A stretch of DNA of 36,999 bases from DTLC01 sp964555645 (GCA_964555645.1 CAZKTA010000024.1:1-36999); one strand, 5' to 3'. Shown: positions 7,759-18,017, numbered from the stretch's first letter. Notes: generated from the letters alone by a model not told the origin. Numbers and translations: made by a program.

Positions 7759-10101
7759 ATGAAAAACAAAATGGTCGTTGTTATTGTGGCAGTGGCAATG
7801 TCTGCCGCAAACGCCTTGGCCGAAAATCCCATCATCCAAACCAAATTCACCGCCGATCCAGCGCCGCTTGTGGTGGGGGACACCGTTTATCTGATTACCA
7901 CCCACGACGAGGACGATGCCATCGGGTTCAAGATGTACAACTGGCTGTGCTACTCCAGCAAGGACATGGTCAATTGGACCGATCATGGGATCATCGCCGG
8001 TGTGCGTGAACCGCACAGAACGTTCAAATGGGCGGACGGCGTCAATGCATGGGCACCGCATTGTGTCGAGCGGAACGGCAAGTTTTATCTCTACTGCCCG
8101 GTTCAGTACCGGGGCAGGATGACGGCTATTGGCGTGGCGGTTGCCGACCACCCTGCCGGACCGTATGTGGATCCGCTTGGCAAACCTTTGATTTTCCGCG
8201 GGCGTGACGGGGATTACGATCCAGGTGTTTTTATTGACGATGACGGTCAGGCCTACTTGTATTGGGGTGGCAACGGGCCGTGTTTCTACGTAAAGTTAAA
8301 CGATGACATGATTTCTTATTCGGGCGACATTCATGAGGCATTCATAGATTTCACAGGTACTCCTCCAGAAGCCGCTTACACGGAGGGCCCATGGCCATGG
8401 AAATGGAACAATAAGTACTACCTGGCATGGGCATCCCGCTGTTGTCCTGAAGGCATCGCTTATGCCATGAGCGACAGCCCCACTGGCCCTTGGAAATGCA
8501 TGGGTTTAATCATGGATCCAAGCGATTTGTCCGACGGCAACCACCCCGGCATCATTCAATTCAAGGGCAAATGGTATGTCTTTGGCCTCAATTACGAGCT
8601 GCTTTTCTCCATTCAGGGAAACAGAAAAAAGCTCGAGCGCCGTTCGGTCTGCGTGGCGGAGATGACCTATAACGAGGACGGGACCATTAGAAAAGTACCA
8701 TGGTGGGGTAAGGGCGCGCCTGTTCCCAGCGTGCCCCAGGTTGGGCATCTCAATCCTTATGTTCGTAATGAAGCGGAAACCATTTGCTGGAGCGAGGGAA
8801 TCAAGACCGAGCCGAGCACTGCAGGTGGGATGAATGTTTACCCGACACGCGACGGAGCCTTCATCAAAGTGGCCGGCGTGGACTTTGGTGAGAAGGGTGC
8901 AACCACGTTCACGGCTACGATGGCTTGTGATACCAGGCCCGGAGTAACCGAGGCTGGAGTGATTGAGTTGCGTCTTGGCGCCGTGGACGGCCAGTTGGTT
9001 GGCGTTGTGCCCGTGGACTTCACTGGTGGCGCATGGAAGACGGAAACCATCGCCGTTACCGGCGCGACCGGCGTTCAAGACTTGTTCTTTGTGTTCAAGG
9101 GAGCGGGCGTTGCAAATCTTTGCAAATTCGATCATTGGCAGTTTGCGCCGAAACGTCTCTCGGCAACGCTGGTTGCGGTAAACGCTACGGTCGAGAGGTA
9201 TAAAATTGATATTAATCCCGGTGCTGCCAATCGGAGCCGGATACGCGTCTCTGCAATCTATGCTGATGGCACCAGCAAGGATGTTACAGGCAAAGCTCGT
9301 ATCGAGGTCGAGAAACAGGAGATCGCCACAGCCCGCAAAGGCGTCATCATAGGCAAGACACCTGGTGAGACCAGGATCAAGGTCAGTTTCGAGGGGAAGA
9401 CCGACGAGCTGGTTGTCGTCGTTAAAGATACGAAAGCCGAGCTGACGGCAACCAAGCTGATTGTGAGTGAACCGAACCTTAAGCTGTTCGTCGGCGACGC
9501 GCAGAAGGTGTCTGTGGTCGCACAGTATCTTGATGGGCATTTGGAAGAGGTCACTAGTAAGGTGGGATACCGTGTGGAACACCCTCAAATTGCCTCGATT
9601 AAGAACAGTGTTGTTACTGCGCTGGGCGCAGGCAGCACAACGATTCATGCGGAATTCAAGGACACATTGCGTAACACGGTCTCAGCCCCTATACGAGTTG
9701 AAACGTCTTTCCGTTCTGCGTTCGCTCGTAATGAAGCGGAGGCGTTTAGCACCGACTTTGGGATTCTAACTGAAGACTGCGCCGAAGGCGGAAAGAACAT
9801 CGGCTTTATTCAGAATGGCGACTGGGTACAGTATGCGGCTGTTGACTTCGGGTCTGGTGCCAGTGCAATAGAGGTAAGGGTCGCCTCGGCAACCGAAGGT
9901 GGCACGATTGAAATACGTCTCGACCGACCTGATGGCCCGCTGATCGGCACTTGCAAGGTAGAAAACACCGGCGGATGGCAATCCTGGGTCACACGCACAG
10001 CAAAGGTCCAGAGTGTGTCAGGCCGGCGTGATCTTTATTTCAAATTTGTGGGCGGCCATGGCTACCTCCTCAACGTCAAGTGGTGGAGATTTATCGAATG
10101 A
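7759..10101 (+). CDS. Exported GH43 enzyme with two CBM6-like and bacterial Ig-like domains
   Basis: 780 residues. An in-frame GTG exists at 7681, but the ATG at 7759 is preferred because it begins a proper signal peptide (MKNKMVVVIVAVAMSAANALA) and has AGG eight bases before it. The five-bladed GH43 propeller covers about 25-310. The expected acidic triad is visible: D33 (TADPAP, base), D154 (GDYDPGVFIDDDG, pKa modulator) and E209 (YTEGPW, acid). A CBM6-like module begins near residue 335 (RNEAETICWSEG), two Big_2/Ig-like modules cover about 470-655, and a second CBM6-like module runs 657-780 (RNEAEAFSTDFG, ending LNVKWWRF). Members act as beta-xylosidases, alpha-L-arabinofuranosidases or exo-galactosidases; the exact activity is open. 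It lies between GH2 and GH29 genes on the same strand. Confidence 0.87.
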   Translation: MKNKMVVVIVAVAMSAANALAENPIIQTKFTADPAPLVVGDTVYLITTHDEDDAIGFKMYNWLCYSSKDMVNWTDHGIIAGVREPHRTFKWADGVNAWAPHCVERNGKFYLYCPVQYRGRMTAIGVAVADHPAGPYVDPLGKPLIFRGRDGDYDPGVFIDDDGQAYLYWGGNGPCFYVKLNDDMISYSGDIHEAFIDFTGTPPEAAYTEGPWPWKWNNKYYLAWASRCCPEGIAYAMSDSPTGPWKCMGLIMDPSDLSDGNHPGIIQFKGKWYVFGLNYELLFSIQGNRKKLERRSVCVAEMTYNEDGTIRKVPWWGKGAPVPSVPQVGHLNPYVRNEAETICWSEGIKTEPSTAGGMNVYPTRDGAFIKVAGVDFGEKGATTFTATMACDTRPGVTEAGVIELRLGAVDGQLVGVVPVDFTGGAWKTETIAVTGATGVQDLFFVFKGAGVANLCKFDHWQFAPKRLSATLVAVNATVERYKIDINPGAANRSRIRVSAIYADGTSKDVTGKARIEVEKQEIATARKGVIIGKTPGETRIKVSFEGKTDELVVVVKDTKAELTATKLIVSEPNLKLFVGDAQKVSVVAQYLDGHLEEVTSKVGYRVEHPQIASIKNSVVTALGAGSTTIHAEFKDTLRNTVSAPIRVETSFRSAFARNEAEAFSTDFGILTEDCAEGGKNIGFIQNGDWVQYAAVDFGSGASAIEVRVASATEGGTIEIRLDRPDGPLIGTCKVENTGGWQSWVTRTAKVQSVSGRRDLYFKFVGGHGYLLNVKWWRFIE

Positions 10102-10178
10102 TAGTTGCTCGATCAACTAGCAAACAGCGCAGAGCCGGACAGTACGCTCTTTTCGATTGGCTGGGCCAATGCCGGCCA

Positions 10179-12596
10179 ATGGGTTGCTATACGCGCATTT
10201 CATCGTCGGTTCTGGTCGTAACCTTGTTCGTTGGCCTATTTACCTTGACGGGCCTCGGATTGTGCGCTGCGGAATCTCACATGTTCGCAGTAGCGGACGC
10301 CGGACGGAAGGGTTTACGGCCTCGTTTGCTCGAGGCGGAGTCTGCCAAGCGCATTGGGGGCGCATCCGTGGTTGTTGACCGGACGGCGTCCGGAAGGCGT
10401 TTGGTCAATTTGAACAAGGTGGGTCAGGGCGTGGAATTCACCCGGCTACCGGCTGGCAGCAAACTGGCGATTCGCTACGCCACCACCAACGTTGGCACAA
10501 TCAGTGTGGCGGTCAACAACCAGCAGGCGGGCAAGATAAACGTTCATTCATCCGGCGCGTTCACGAACTCATTTTTACACGCTGTCCTCGAACTGAAAAT
10601 ACCACCCAAGGCTACGTTGACCATCAGCTTGGGAACCAATGACGTCGCTGTGAATATTGACCGCATTGTCGTCGGCGATGGTGATTTGGGATTGCCCCCG
10701 GACATTTGGAACCTGCCGCCGCTGCCGGTGGCCGCCGGTCCTTACGCGCCCGATTGGAAGCAGATCAGCCGGCTGTATGTTGCGCCACTGTGGTGGCGCG
10801 ATGCCAAGTTTGGCGCATGGTCACACTGGACACCGCAGTCCATGCCAGAGCAAGGTGATTGGTATGCCCGCGGCATGTACATGGAGGATAGCCCGCAATA
10901 CAGACACCACGTTCGGCGGTTCGGCCATCCCTCTGAGTACGGTTACAAGGACATCTGCCACAACTGGGTGATCGATAAATGGAACCCCGAGGAGTTGATG
11001 GACCTGTACGTCGAAATGGGCGCGAAGTATTTCATGGCAATGGGCGTCCATCACGACAACTTCGATTGCTGGGACTCGGCCTTCCAACCCTGGAACTCCG
11101 TCCGGGTCGGTCCCAAGGTGGACGTTGTCGGCACATGGGAAAAGGTTGCACGCCAGCGCGGCCTCCGGTTTGGCATAGGTTTTCACAATACACCGCCCCG
11201 AACTTGGGGGCAATTCATGCCGGTGCGCTACACCGCTGACAAGAAAGGTCCCAAACAAGGTGTGCCCTACGACGCGCTCCAGACCGTTCTCGATGGAAGA
11301 GGAAAATGGTGGGACGGGCTGGACCCGGTGGACCTGTACGGCCCTGTTCATACCGCCGACGATGACTCACTGCGTTCGCCGTTTGCCAACCAGTTCATGT
11401 GGCGGGTGGATGACGCAATTTCCAAGTATCGTCCCGATCTGATCTACTTCGACGAGGCTGCGGGCGACACGCTGCTGGATTTGGGCGTGAAGATGGGCTT
11501 GGGTTTTCTAGCGCCGCAGCTTGTGGCACACTACTATAACAAGTCACTAGGGTGGAACAATGGGAAACTGGATGTTGTAATAAACCTCAAGTGCATCGGC
11601 GGGCCTTACAACAGTTTCAAGGATCCTGAGCTGATTCCCATTGTCGAGCGTGCGCTGGTCAAGAGCAGCGAGGCCATTATTGAGCCGGAAATCATGCCCT
11701 ACCCATTCCAGACTGAAACCACCATAGCAGATTGGCACTATAGGGTTGGCCAGCGCTACACCAAAGCCAACCAACTGATCAAGTTGTTGATGCAGAACGT
11801 GTCGCGCAATGGCTCGATGCTGCTTAACCTTACCCAACGTGGACGCGGCGACCTCGACCCGCAGGTCATTCAAATCGCTAAAGACATCGGCGCATGGCTG
11901 AGAGTCAACGGTGAGGCAGTTTACGGCTCGCGCCCATTTGAAGTCTGCCAGGAAAACACAAATGCCGTTTGCTATACGCGCAACCAAGGCAACGTCTATG
12001 CCGCACTGCTGGATTGGGACGGCGGTCCGATCAGCCTGAAAGCATTGCGCGCCGGCGGCGCTACGTTGGGCAAGGTGTCCGAAGTCGTACTGCTCGGCTC
12101 GGATGTCGTGCTGACGTTTGCGCAGGATGAACAGGGATTGACAGTAACTCCAACAACACCGGTGCCACCGTTGGTGGGTATCACCGACTCGAACCTTGCG
12201 GCCAGATGTCGAGTGCTGCGTGTCCTTCACGACAAAGGCTGGTTCAACGACGATGACCCCGGCGCAACCTATCCGGGGTGGATCCGCCGTTGCGGCTTGG
12301 GCACGGGCGATTTCAATAACGACCTCACCATCAGCGAAACGCCCGGTGATGTGTGGAGTTGCTCGTTCAACGGCACCAGCATCAAAGTCATCGCGCCGAA
12401 AGAACCCAGGGCCGGGAAAATCGAAGTCCGAATTGACGGCCAAGCACGCGCCGTGGTGGATTTGTCCACTACTGGGACACGCCAAGCCCAGCAGGCAGTG
12501 GCCGAAATAACCGGGCTGAGTCCGGGCACACACAAAATTCAGATCATCAATCTTGGTTCGGGCCCCGTGGCAGTGGATGCGCTCATAATCCGGTAA
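10179..12596 (+). CDS. Exported GH29 alpha-L-fucosidase with flanking carbohydrate-binding-like domains
   Basis: 805 residues from the ATG at 10179, chosen because MGCYTRISSSVLVV starts a normal signal peptide ending near LCAAES. A longer start at the ATG at 10098 would overlap the stop of the previous gene as ATGA and cannot be excluded. After a CBM35/CBM6-like sandwich (about 45-175: LLEAESAKRIGG, VNIDRIVVGDGD) comes the GH29 barrel. WWRDAKFGAWSHW, KYFMAMGVHHDNFDCWDS and RPDLIYFDEAAGD are typical, with D425 the expected nucleophile. The C-terminal 130 residues (FNDDDPG..., ending VAVDALIIR) look like another galactose-binding-like sandwich. It would hydrolyse terminal alpha-L-fucose from plant or algal glycans. 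It sits in the GH2-GH43-GH29-GH97 run, 25 bases before the GH97 gene. Confidence 0.9.
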   Translation: MGCYTRISSSVLVVTLFVGLFTLTGLGLCAAESHMFAVADAGRKGLRPRLLEAESAKRIGGASVVVDRTASGRRLVNLNKVGQGVEFTRLPAGSKLAIRYATTNVGTISVAVNNQQAGKINVHSSGAFTNSFLHAVLELKIPPKATLTISLGTNDVAVNIDRIVVGDGDLGLPPDIWNLPPLPVAAGPYAPDWKQISRLYVAPLWWRDAKFGAWSHWTPQSMPEQGDWYARGMYMEDSPQYRHHVRRFGHPSEYGYKDICHNWVIDKWNPEELMDLYVEMGAKYFMAMGVHHDNFDCWDSAFQPWNSVRVGPKVDVVGTWEKVARQRGLRFGIGFHNTPPRTWGQFMPVRYTADKKGPKQGVPYDALQTVLDGRGKWWDGLDPVDLYGPVHTADDDSLRSPFANQFMWRVDDAISKYRPDLIYFDEAAGDTLLDLGVKMGLGFLAPQLVAHYYNKSLGWNNGKLDVVINLKCIGGPYNSFKDPELIPIVERALVKSSEAIIEPEIMPYPFQTETTIADWHYRVGQRYTKANQLIKLLMQNVSRNGSMLLNLTQRGRGDLDPQVIQIAKDIGAWLRVNGEAVYGSRPFEVCQENTNAVCYTRNQGNVYAALLDWDGGPISLKALRAGGATLGKVSEVVLLGSDVVLTFAQDEQGLTVTPTTPVPPLVGITDSNLAARCRVLRVLHDKGWFNDDDPGATYPGWIRRCGLGTGDFNNDLTISETPGDVWSCSFNGTSIKVIAPKEPRAGKIEVRIDGQARAVVDLSTTGTRQAQQAVAEITGLSPGTHKIQIINLGSGPVAVDALIIR

Positions 12597-12621
12597 TGTT
12601 CCAAAGGCGGGAGACCTGAAT

Positions 12622-14478
12622 ATGAAACTAATGAAACCGGCCATTTTGGTTGTCGTCGGGGTGAGCCTTGTCGTTTCGGCTGCCACTTCAGCGGAGCTGA
12701 AGATCAAATCACTGGACCGCAAGATCGTTGTTATTGTTACGGACGAAGGCGGGTTGAGTTACTCAGTCGTCTTTGACGGTCGCACGGTGATCGACAAGTC
12801 ACGTTTGGGCATCGTCACGGACGGGGTAGATGGTTGCGCCAAGGTCACACTTGGCAAATCTGTGTCGCGCAGGATTCGCCAGACATACCCAATGCTTGGT
12901 GGCCACACACGCGCGGAAAATCTCTGCAACGAAACCACCATTTCCGTGAGCGCCGCCACGGGTGAAGCTTACGAACTCGACGTGCGCGCTTACAACGATG
13001 GTGCTGCGCTGCGCCTACGCTTGCCTCCCAAATCGGGCCGCCGGATAACCAGCGAAGCTACAGAATGGAGACTAACCGGTAACCCGATTGCATGGTATCA
13101 GACTGACGCTTGGGGGTACGAAGGTATCTTCCAAGGCCAGAGGCTACGGGACTTGCCGCAAGGCAGAAAAATTGCGCTGCCGATCACATTCAGCCTCGAT
13201 GGCGGTGGCTACGCACTGGTGACGGAGGCGAACCTTGTGAATTACAGTGATCTAGCCGTTGAAGTCGGTCCAGGTCACTCGCTTCGCGGGGTTTTTCACG
13301 CGCGTCCCGATGTTAATAATGGCTGGACAACCGACGACGCCGTGGTTCAGCCGTGGCGCGTCACTTTGCTGGCCCGGGACCTGAACGCACTGGTGAATAG
13401 CGACCTCATCCGCAATCTTTGCCCGCCTCCACCGCCGGAATTGGCTAGAGCTGACTGGATCAAGCCCGGCCGGTGCGCGTGGCAATGGTGGGCGGTAGAG
13501 ACGCCGATTTTTGCTGAGCAGCGGCAATGGGTGGATTGGACCAAACAGCTCGGCTTTGAGTATTACCTTGTTGACGAAGGTTGGAAGAAATGGAAGGCCG
13601 ATGGCAAAGACAACTGGGCGTGCCTGCGCGAAGTCTGCGATTACGCCACAACACAGGGCGTGAAAATCTGGTGTTGGGTGGACAGCAAAGACATTCCCAA
13701 TGCGGCGCGGCGGACAAATTTCCTGGCGCGCGCCGTCGCAGCCGGTGTTGTGGGGGTGAAGATTGATTTCGTGCCCGAGGCAAATGTGCGCTGGGTAAAT
13801 TGGTACGAGGAGACACTCCGCGATGCGGCCGCATGGAAACTGATGGTGAACTTCCATGGCGCAAACAAACCGACAGGCCGCGAGCGTACCTGGCCGAACG
13901 AGTTGACCCGCGAATCCATCCGTGGCCACGAATATCACATTCTTCGTTATAACCGCACATTGCCGCCGGCGCATGACTGTATCCTGCCGTTCACACGGTG
14001 TGTAATTGGCCCTGCAGATTACACCCCGACAGTTTTCAACCCCAAGGAATTGCGCGGCTACACCTGGGCGCGCGAGTTGGCGCAGGCGATCGTATTTACC
14101 TCACCGTTCCTCTGCTATGCCGACCACCCGACCAACTATCTGAACAACCCTGCATTGGATGTGCTCAAGGCCATTCCTGCGACGTGGGACGAAACGATTG
14201 TGTTGCCAGGCAGCGAAATCGGCAAATGCGTCGCGTTTGCCCGTCGTAAGGGCAAACAGTGGTTTATCGGCGTGATGAATGGCGCAGAAGCTGTAACATT
14301 GGATATCCCGCTGAATTTTCTCGGCCGTGGCGAATACAGAATGATTCAACTAGGTGACGCGCCAGATCGCGATGACGCCTGGCAACGGGAGGACAAACCG
14401 GTCAGGCGTACAGACCGCGTGCGGCTGGCGTTGCGTGCAGGCGGCGGCTGTGTAATGCAACTGAATCCGACCAAATAA
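12622..14478 (+). CDS. Exported GH97 alpha-galactosidase/alpha-glucosidase
   Basis: 618 residues; the ATG at 12622 is preceded by GGCGGGAG about 10 bases upstream and starts a signal peptide ending near TSAE. The N-terminal GH97 super-sandwich covers about 22-270, the barrel about 275-530 and a small C-terminal sandwich follows. YYLVDEGWKKW, GVKIWCWVDSKD, GVKIDFVPEANVRWVNWYEE and MVNFHGANKPTGRERTWPNE are family signatures. D382 in GVKIDF lies where retaining GH97 members such as the Bacteroides alpha-galactosidase carry their Asp nucleophile; inverting SusB-type enzymes lack it. A retaining alpha-galactosidase is therefore the better guess, but this rests on memory of the family, not on an alignment. 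It ends the glycosidase run, 25 bases after GH29 and about 100 before the kinase. Confidence 0.88.
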   Translation: MKLMKPAILVVVGVSLVVSAATSAELKIKSLDRKIVVIVTDEGGLSYSVVFDGRTVIDKSRLGIVTDGVDGCAKVTLGKSVSRRIRQTYPMLGGHTRAENLCNETTISVSAATGEAYELDVRAYNDGAALRLRLPPKSGRRITSEATEWRLTGNPIAWYQTDAWGYEGIFQGQRLRDLPQGRKIALPITFSLDGGGYALVTEANLVNYSDLAVEVGPGHSLRGVFHARPDVNNGWTTDDAVVQPWRVTLLARDLNALVNSDLIRNLCPPPPPELARADWIKPGRCAWQWWAVETPIFAEQRQWVDWTKQLGFEYYLVDEGWKKWKADGKDNWACLREVCDYATTQGVKIWCWVDSKDIPNAARRTNFLARAVAAGVVGVKIDFVPEANVRWVNWYEETLRDAAAWKLMVNFHGANKPTGRERTWPNELTRESIRGHEYHILRYNRTLPPAHDCILPFTRCVIGPADYTPTVFNPKELRGYTWARELAQAIVFTSPFLCYADHPTNYLNNPALDVLKAIPATWDETIVLPGSEIGKCVAFARRKGKQWFIGVMNGAEAVTLDIPLNFLGRGEYRMIQLGDAPDRDDAWQREDKPVRRTDRVRLALRAGGGCVMQLNPTK

Positions 14479-14581
14479 AAAAGATGTATCGTTGTCTACA
14501 ACGGTTGGCCAAGGATTCTTCGCTGAAGAGTAACTAGAATTAATGCTTGACTTGCTGTGCAGTTCAAGCGAAACATATTAC

Positions 14582-17500
14582 ATGCGCCGTGCTGTTGCTG
14601 CTGCAACTGGCGGATTTTGCGTGCTCGCCACAGTGCTGGTGTCCGGATTAAACCTATCGGCAATTGCGGGGGTAACCAGTACCTTGGAGCCGCCGTACTG
14701 GCTCACGAACTTGGTCCAGCTTCGACGTTGTGCTGAGCAAGAGCCCTCGGTGGTTCATCCGTTCCGAATTGTCGCTGAGGTTTATGACGTGGACACTGCG
14801 AGCGACGTGTTGGTGCTGCGCGATCCTTCGGGTGTGGAGTTCATTAAGATTGAACTGCAAGGCCGCGACATTGAACCGGGCGCAACGGTGTGTTTGGAGG
14901 CAAAAGGGTGCGGTGTAAAACCGAAAGACTTCGGTCTTGCTGTTGTTCCCGGTTTGGTGGTTGATAACGACGGCCTCCACGAAATGAGGTCTGCATCCGG
15001 CAGAGTATTTCTTCGGGCTGGTACCAACCAGATTACAGTCCAGTGGTTTAACGGGTTGGGAGGCTTCGGCTTGAATGTGGAGTACGAAGGCCCGGGTGTA
15101 CGGCGCCAACCAATCCCAAGCTCTGTTCTGTCCAGAGCGAAGATTGACCCCGAGCGAGGGGTTACCAATTTTTTACCGGGCCTGAAGTATCGCCGTTACG
15201 AGGGCACTTGGACACGACTGCCAGATTTCGCCAGATATCATCCGGTTGAGACTGGGGTTGCCACGAACTTTGGACTTAATGACCTCAAGTTAACTGGAGC
15301 TGTGGGCCTGGAATTCCACGGGTACATCACAATTCCACGGGATGGCTTATATACTTTCTATGTTGACTCCGACGACGGCAGCCGATTGTTCGTCGGGGAG
15401 TCGTCCTTGGACCTTCGCGTGTTGACCCAAGGCCCTGCGCCGCAAGCGACAGATAAAGTGCCATTGACCGCTCCCGAAAGAAACAGCCGTCCTTGGGTGA
15501 CTCTCGAAGGGACGATGGAATTCTGGGGCGTTCGCGGAACCGCCGGCGAAATGGTCATGCGAGTAGCAAACGACAACATCCGCGTACGGATTTTTGAGAG
15601 CGGCAATTTCCCGCCTGGCTTGGCGCCGGGCAGCAGAGTTCGGGTGACCGGGATTTATCAAGACGTCGTCACGGGGGACGGTTCACGAGTTCCCGGGATG
15701 TTGCTGGTTTCGAGCTGGAAAGCAGTCCTTCCCGTACCACCATCAGAACGTAGTCCAGCCACAGCGACGAGTAATAAAGAGGCGACGAACCAGTCGGTGG
15801 TACAGCCGGCATCAGCAGCCACAACAATTCCGGCGATCACGACCGCAGCGGAAGTCAAAGCGCTTTCCGCTGACATGGCCAATCAGGAACTTCCAGTTTC
15901 CGTTCGCGGAGTTGTAACAGCTATACTGGCGGATTATCTCCGTGGCGCAGTCATCCAGGATTACACCAAGGGCGTTTTCATCTCGCTGCAATACATCCCG
16001 GACCCGAAATTGTTGCAGATCGGAGAATTTTATCAGGTTGATGGCGTTACTGGTTCAGGGGCGTTTGCACCGGTCGTTGTTGCACGCAATATCACGCACC
16101 TCGGGGCCGGTTTTTTGCCCCAACCCATTCGTGCAACTTGGGATCAGTTAAGAAACGGCAGCCTCGATACCCAGTACATCGAGATTGAGGGGGTCGTAAC
16201 TGCAAGTTATGATCAACAAATCAGGATGTTGACGGCGGGCGGCATGATTACGCTAGTGCTCGACGACTTGCAGCCAGAAGATCTGAGGGGTTACAAGAAT
16301 GCCTTGGTCCAAATTCGGGGTTGCGCTTTTGCCTGTTTTAACCCACAGACGCGTGAGCTTGACACCAGCTCGCTTCGCATACTAGGCGGCGCGATTAGTG
16401 TTCTTCAGCCGGCCCCGCACGATCTTTTTGATGCTACGCAAAAAAACATCGGCGAACTGCTACTCTACGATCCAAAAGCGGCACCGTTCAGGCTCCTGAA
16501 AGTGAGCGGGCAAATCATTTATGCTCGGCCAGGAGAGTATTTTCTGACCGATGGCACAAATGGCATGCGCGTGGCAATCAGGAATTCCGATCGTTTTTCT
16601 ATCGGCGACCTTGTGGACGCGGTCGGTTTCCTCGATCTCGGAGATCCGGTTGCTGGCTTCAAGGAGGCGGTGATGCGTAAGACCGGCCGCGCGCCTTTGC
16701 CCGCACCAACCAGACTCACGCCGGAGCACCTGTTGCTGGCCAAGTATTCTGGAACACTCGTCCAGGTCGAGGCCGTACTAATGAACCATTGGCGTGATGG
16801 TGACGAACACGTGCTGGAGCTCCAGTCCGGGCTCCTTGTGTTCAGGGCGCGACTCAACACACAAGGCGGATCTGTGCCGTTGCCGCCGGTTGGGAGCCGA
16901 TTGGATTTGGCCGGTGTCTATGCGCCAAAAGGCGGTCGTACCGAAGATGGAAAAGTAAGCGGCTTCGAGCTGCTACTGCATTCGCCTGCTGGGATTCACG
17001 TTGTATCCACCCCGCCCTGGTGGACACTAAAGCGTGTGCTTGTATTAGCAGGGGTGCTTGGCGTATTGCTATTGGCTGTTCTGTTATGGAACCGGCAACT
17101 CCAGCTTCAGGTGCAAGAACGCAGCCGTAAGCTGGAAATTGAAATTCGCAATCGTCAGCAGGCCGAGTTGCTACATGCTGCAGAAGCAGAACGCTCGCGC
17201 ATCGCGCGTGACCTGCATGACGAACTTGGAGCAAGTCTGACCGAGGTGAGTTTGCTGGCCAGCACCGGCCTGAGTGAATTCTCTACTGAAGAGAAAAAAA
17301 ACGATTGTCTCCGCATCATTGCCAACAAGGCCCGCGCGCTTGTCTCAGCACTTGACGTCATTGTTTGGGCGGTTGATCCAAAACATGATTCACTCCAGTC
17401 ATTCACCGATTACATCGGCGGTTATGCGAATGAACTGCTTTCGAGCACAAAAATCGTTTGCAGGCTTAAGTTCCCAATTGAGTGCGACGCGGTCACGCTG

Positions 17501-17800
17501 CCGGGGCCGGTACGGCACAGCCTTTTCCTCGCTCTCAAAGAGGCCTTGAATAATGTCATCCGCCACGCATCGGCAACCGAAGTGAAGTTGCAGATGGCCC
17601 AGGTGAATAATTCCCTCGAAATCGTTGTTGCCGACAATGGTTGCGGTTTCGACTTTAAAACAGTCCATCTTGGCAATGGCCTGACGAACATCCGTGAGCG
17701 CTTGGAGGCGCTGAACGGCCAGTGTAACATCGAATCCAGGCCAGGAAACGGGACAACAGTCAAACTCGTTGTCCCATTGTCTCATGATGCGAGCGATTGA
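14582..17800 (+). CDS. Membrane sensor histidine kinase with PA14 and OB-like ectodomain (HisKA_3 type)
   Basis: 1072 residues from the ATG at 14582, which opens a signal sequence (MRRAVAAATGGFCVLATVLV); an ATG 13 codons earlier is possible. The large ectodomain has a PA14-like region (about 195-320, with LEFHGYITIPRDGLYTFY and DSDDGSRLFVG). PA14 is often sugar-binding. Several OB-fold-like segments follow between about 350 and 800 (VRGVVTAI...GAVIQDYTKGVFI). One transmembrane helix lies at about 817-836, then a short coiled linker. The dimerisation box RIARDLHDELGASLTEV puts the phospho-His at H879, as in NarX/DesK kinases. The HATPase_c domain shows the N box (EALNNVIRHA), DNGCGFDF (D1018) and GNGLTNIRERL. 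Its partner is almost surely the response regulator at 18018. Position after four glycosidase genes suggests it senses a glycan product; that is inference. Confidence 0.88.
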   Translation: MRRAVAAATGGFCVLATVLVSGLNLSAIAGVTSTLEPPYWLTNLVQLRRCAEQEPSVVHPFRIVAEVYDVDTASDVLVLRDPSGVEFIKIELQGRDIEPGATVCLEAKGCGVKPKDFGLAVVPGLVVDNDGLHEMRSASGRVFLRAGTNQITVQWFNGLGGFGLNVEYEGPGVRRQPIPSSVLSRAKIDPERGVTNFLPGLKYRRYEGTWTRLPDFARYHPVETGVATNFGLNDLKLTGAVGLEFHGYITIPRDGLYTFYVDSDDGSRLFVGESSLDLRVLTQGPAPQATDKVPLTAPERNSRPWVTLEGTMEFWGVRGTAGEMVMRVANDNIRVRIFESGNFPPGLAPGSRVRVTGIYQDVVTGDGSRVPGMLLVSSWKAVLPVPPSERSPATATSNKEATNQSVVQPASAATTIPAITTAAEVKALSADMANQELPVSVRGVVTAILADYLRGAVIQDYTKGVFISLQYIPDPKLLQIGEFYQVDGVTGSGAFAPVVVARNITHLGAGFLPQPIRATWDQLRNGSLDTQYIEIEGVVTASYDQQIRMLTAGGMITLVLDDLQPEDLRGYKNALVQIRGCAFACFNPQTRELDTSSLRILGGAISVLQPAPHDLFDATQKNIGELLLYDPKAAPFRLLKVSGQIIYARPGEYFLTDGTNGMRVAIRNSDRFSIGDLVDAVGFLDLGDPVAGFKEAVMRKTGRAPLPAPTRLTPEHLLLAKYSGTLVQVEAVLMNHWRDGDEHVLELQSGLLVFRARLNTQGGSVPLPPVGSRLDLAGVYAPKGGRTEDGKVSGFELLLHSPAGIHVVSTPPWWTLKRVLVLAGVLGVLLLAVLLWNRQLQLQVQERSRKLEIEIRNRQQAELLHAAEAERSRIARDLHDELGASLTEVSLLASTGLSEFSTEEKKNDCLRIIANKARALVSALDVIVWAVDPKHDSLQSFTDYIGGYANELLSSTKIVCRLKFPIECDAVTLPGPVRHSLFLALKEALNNVIRHASATEVKLQMAQVNNSLEIVVADNGCGFDFKTVHLGNGLTNIRERLEALNGQCNIESRPGNGTTVKLVVPLSHDASD

Positions 17801-17879
17801 ATTCCGTCAAAATGACTGACAAACTTGCGCGTCCCATTAGCACTACGGTTCAGCCGGGTGTCGAAAATCGGTCGGCCTG

Positions 17880-17899
17880 CACGCCGTTTCAACGGCGTG
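17880..17899. repeat. 8-bp stem-loop between kinase and regulator genes
   Basis: CACGCCGT-TTCA-ACGGCGTG, a perfect 8-bp inverted repeat with a four-base loop in the 217-base kinase-regulator gap. No T-run follows, so it is not a standard terminator. It could attenuate or stabilise the message or be part of an operator. A 66-codon frame over this gap has no recognisable product and is not called. Confidence 0.3.
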
Positions 17900-18017
17900 G
17901 CGGCGCGCGGATAACTATTGAAACGATTTTCGCGGTTGTAGTCAGCCATCACAGGCTGAATCCAGGTGCTAATGAGACGACGTTACTCTGCGTGTAATAC
18001 AATCTTTACGACTCGAC

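Noticed and set aside
8506..9648. 380-codon minus-strand frame inside the GH43 gene
   Set aside because: Mirror frame of a clear GH43/CBM6 gene with no motifs of its own.
11547..12722. 391-codon minus-strand frame across the GH29-GH97 junction
   Set aside because: Runs antisense through two well-supported genes and resembles no family.
17797..17997. 66-codon frame between the kinase and regulator genes
   Set aside because: It has no recognisable product or ribosome binding site and covers an 8-bp stem-loop; probably noncoding.
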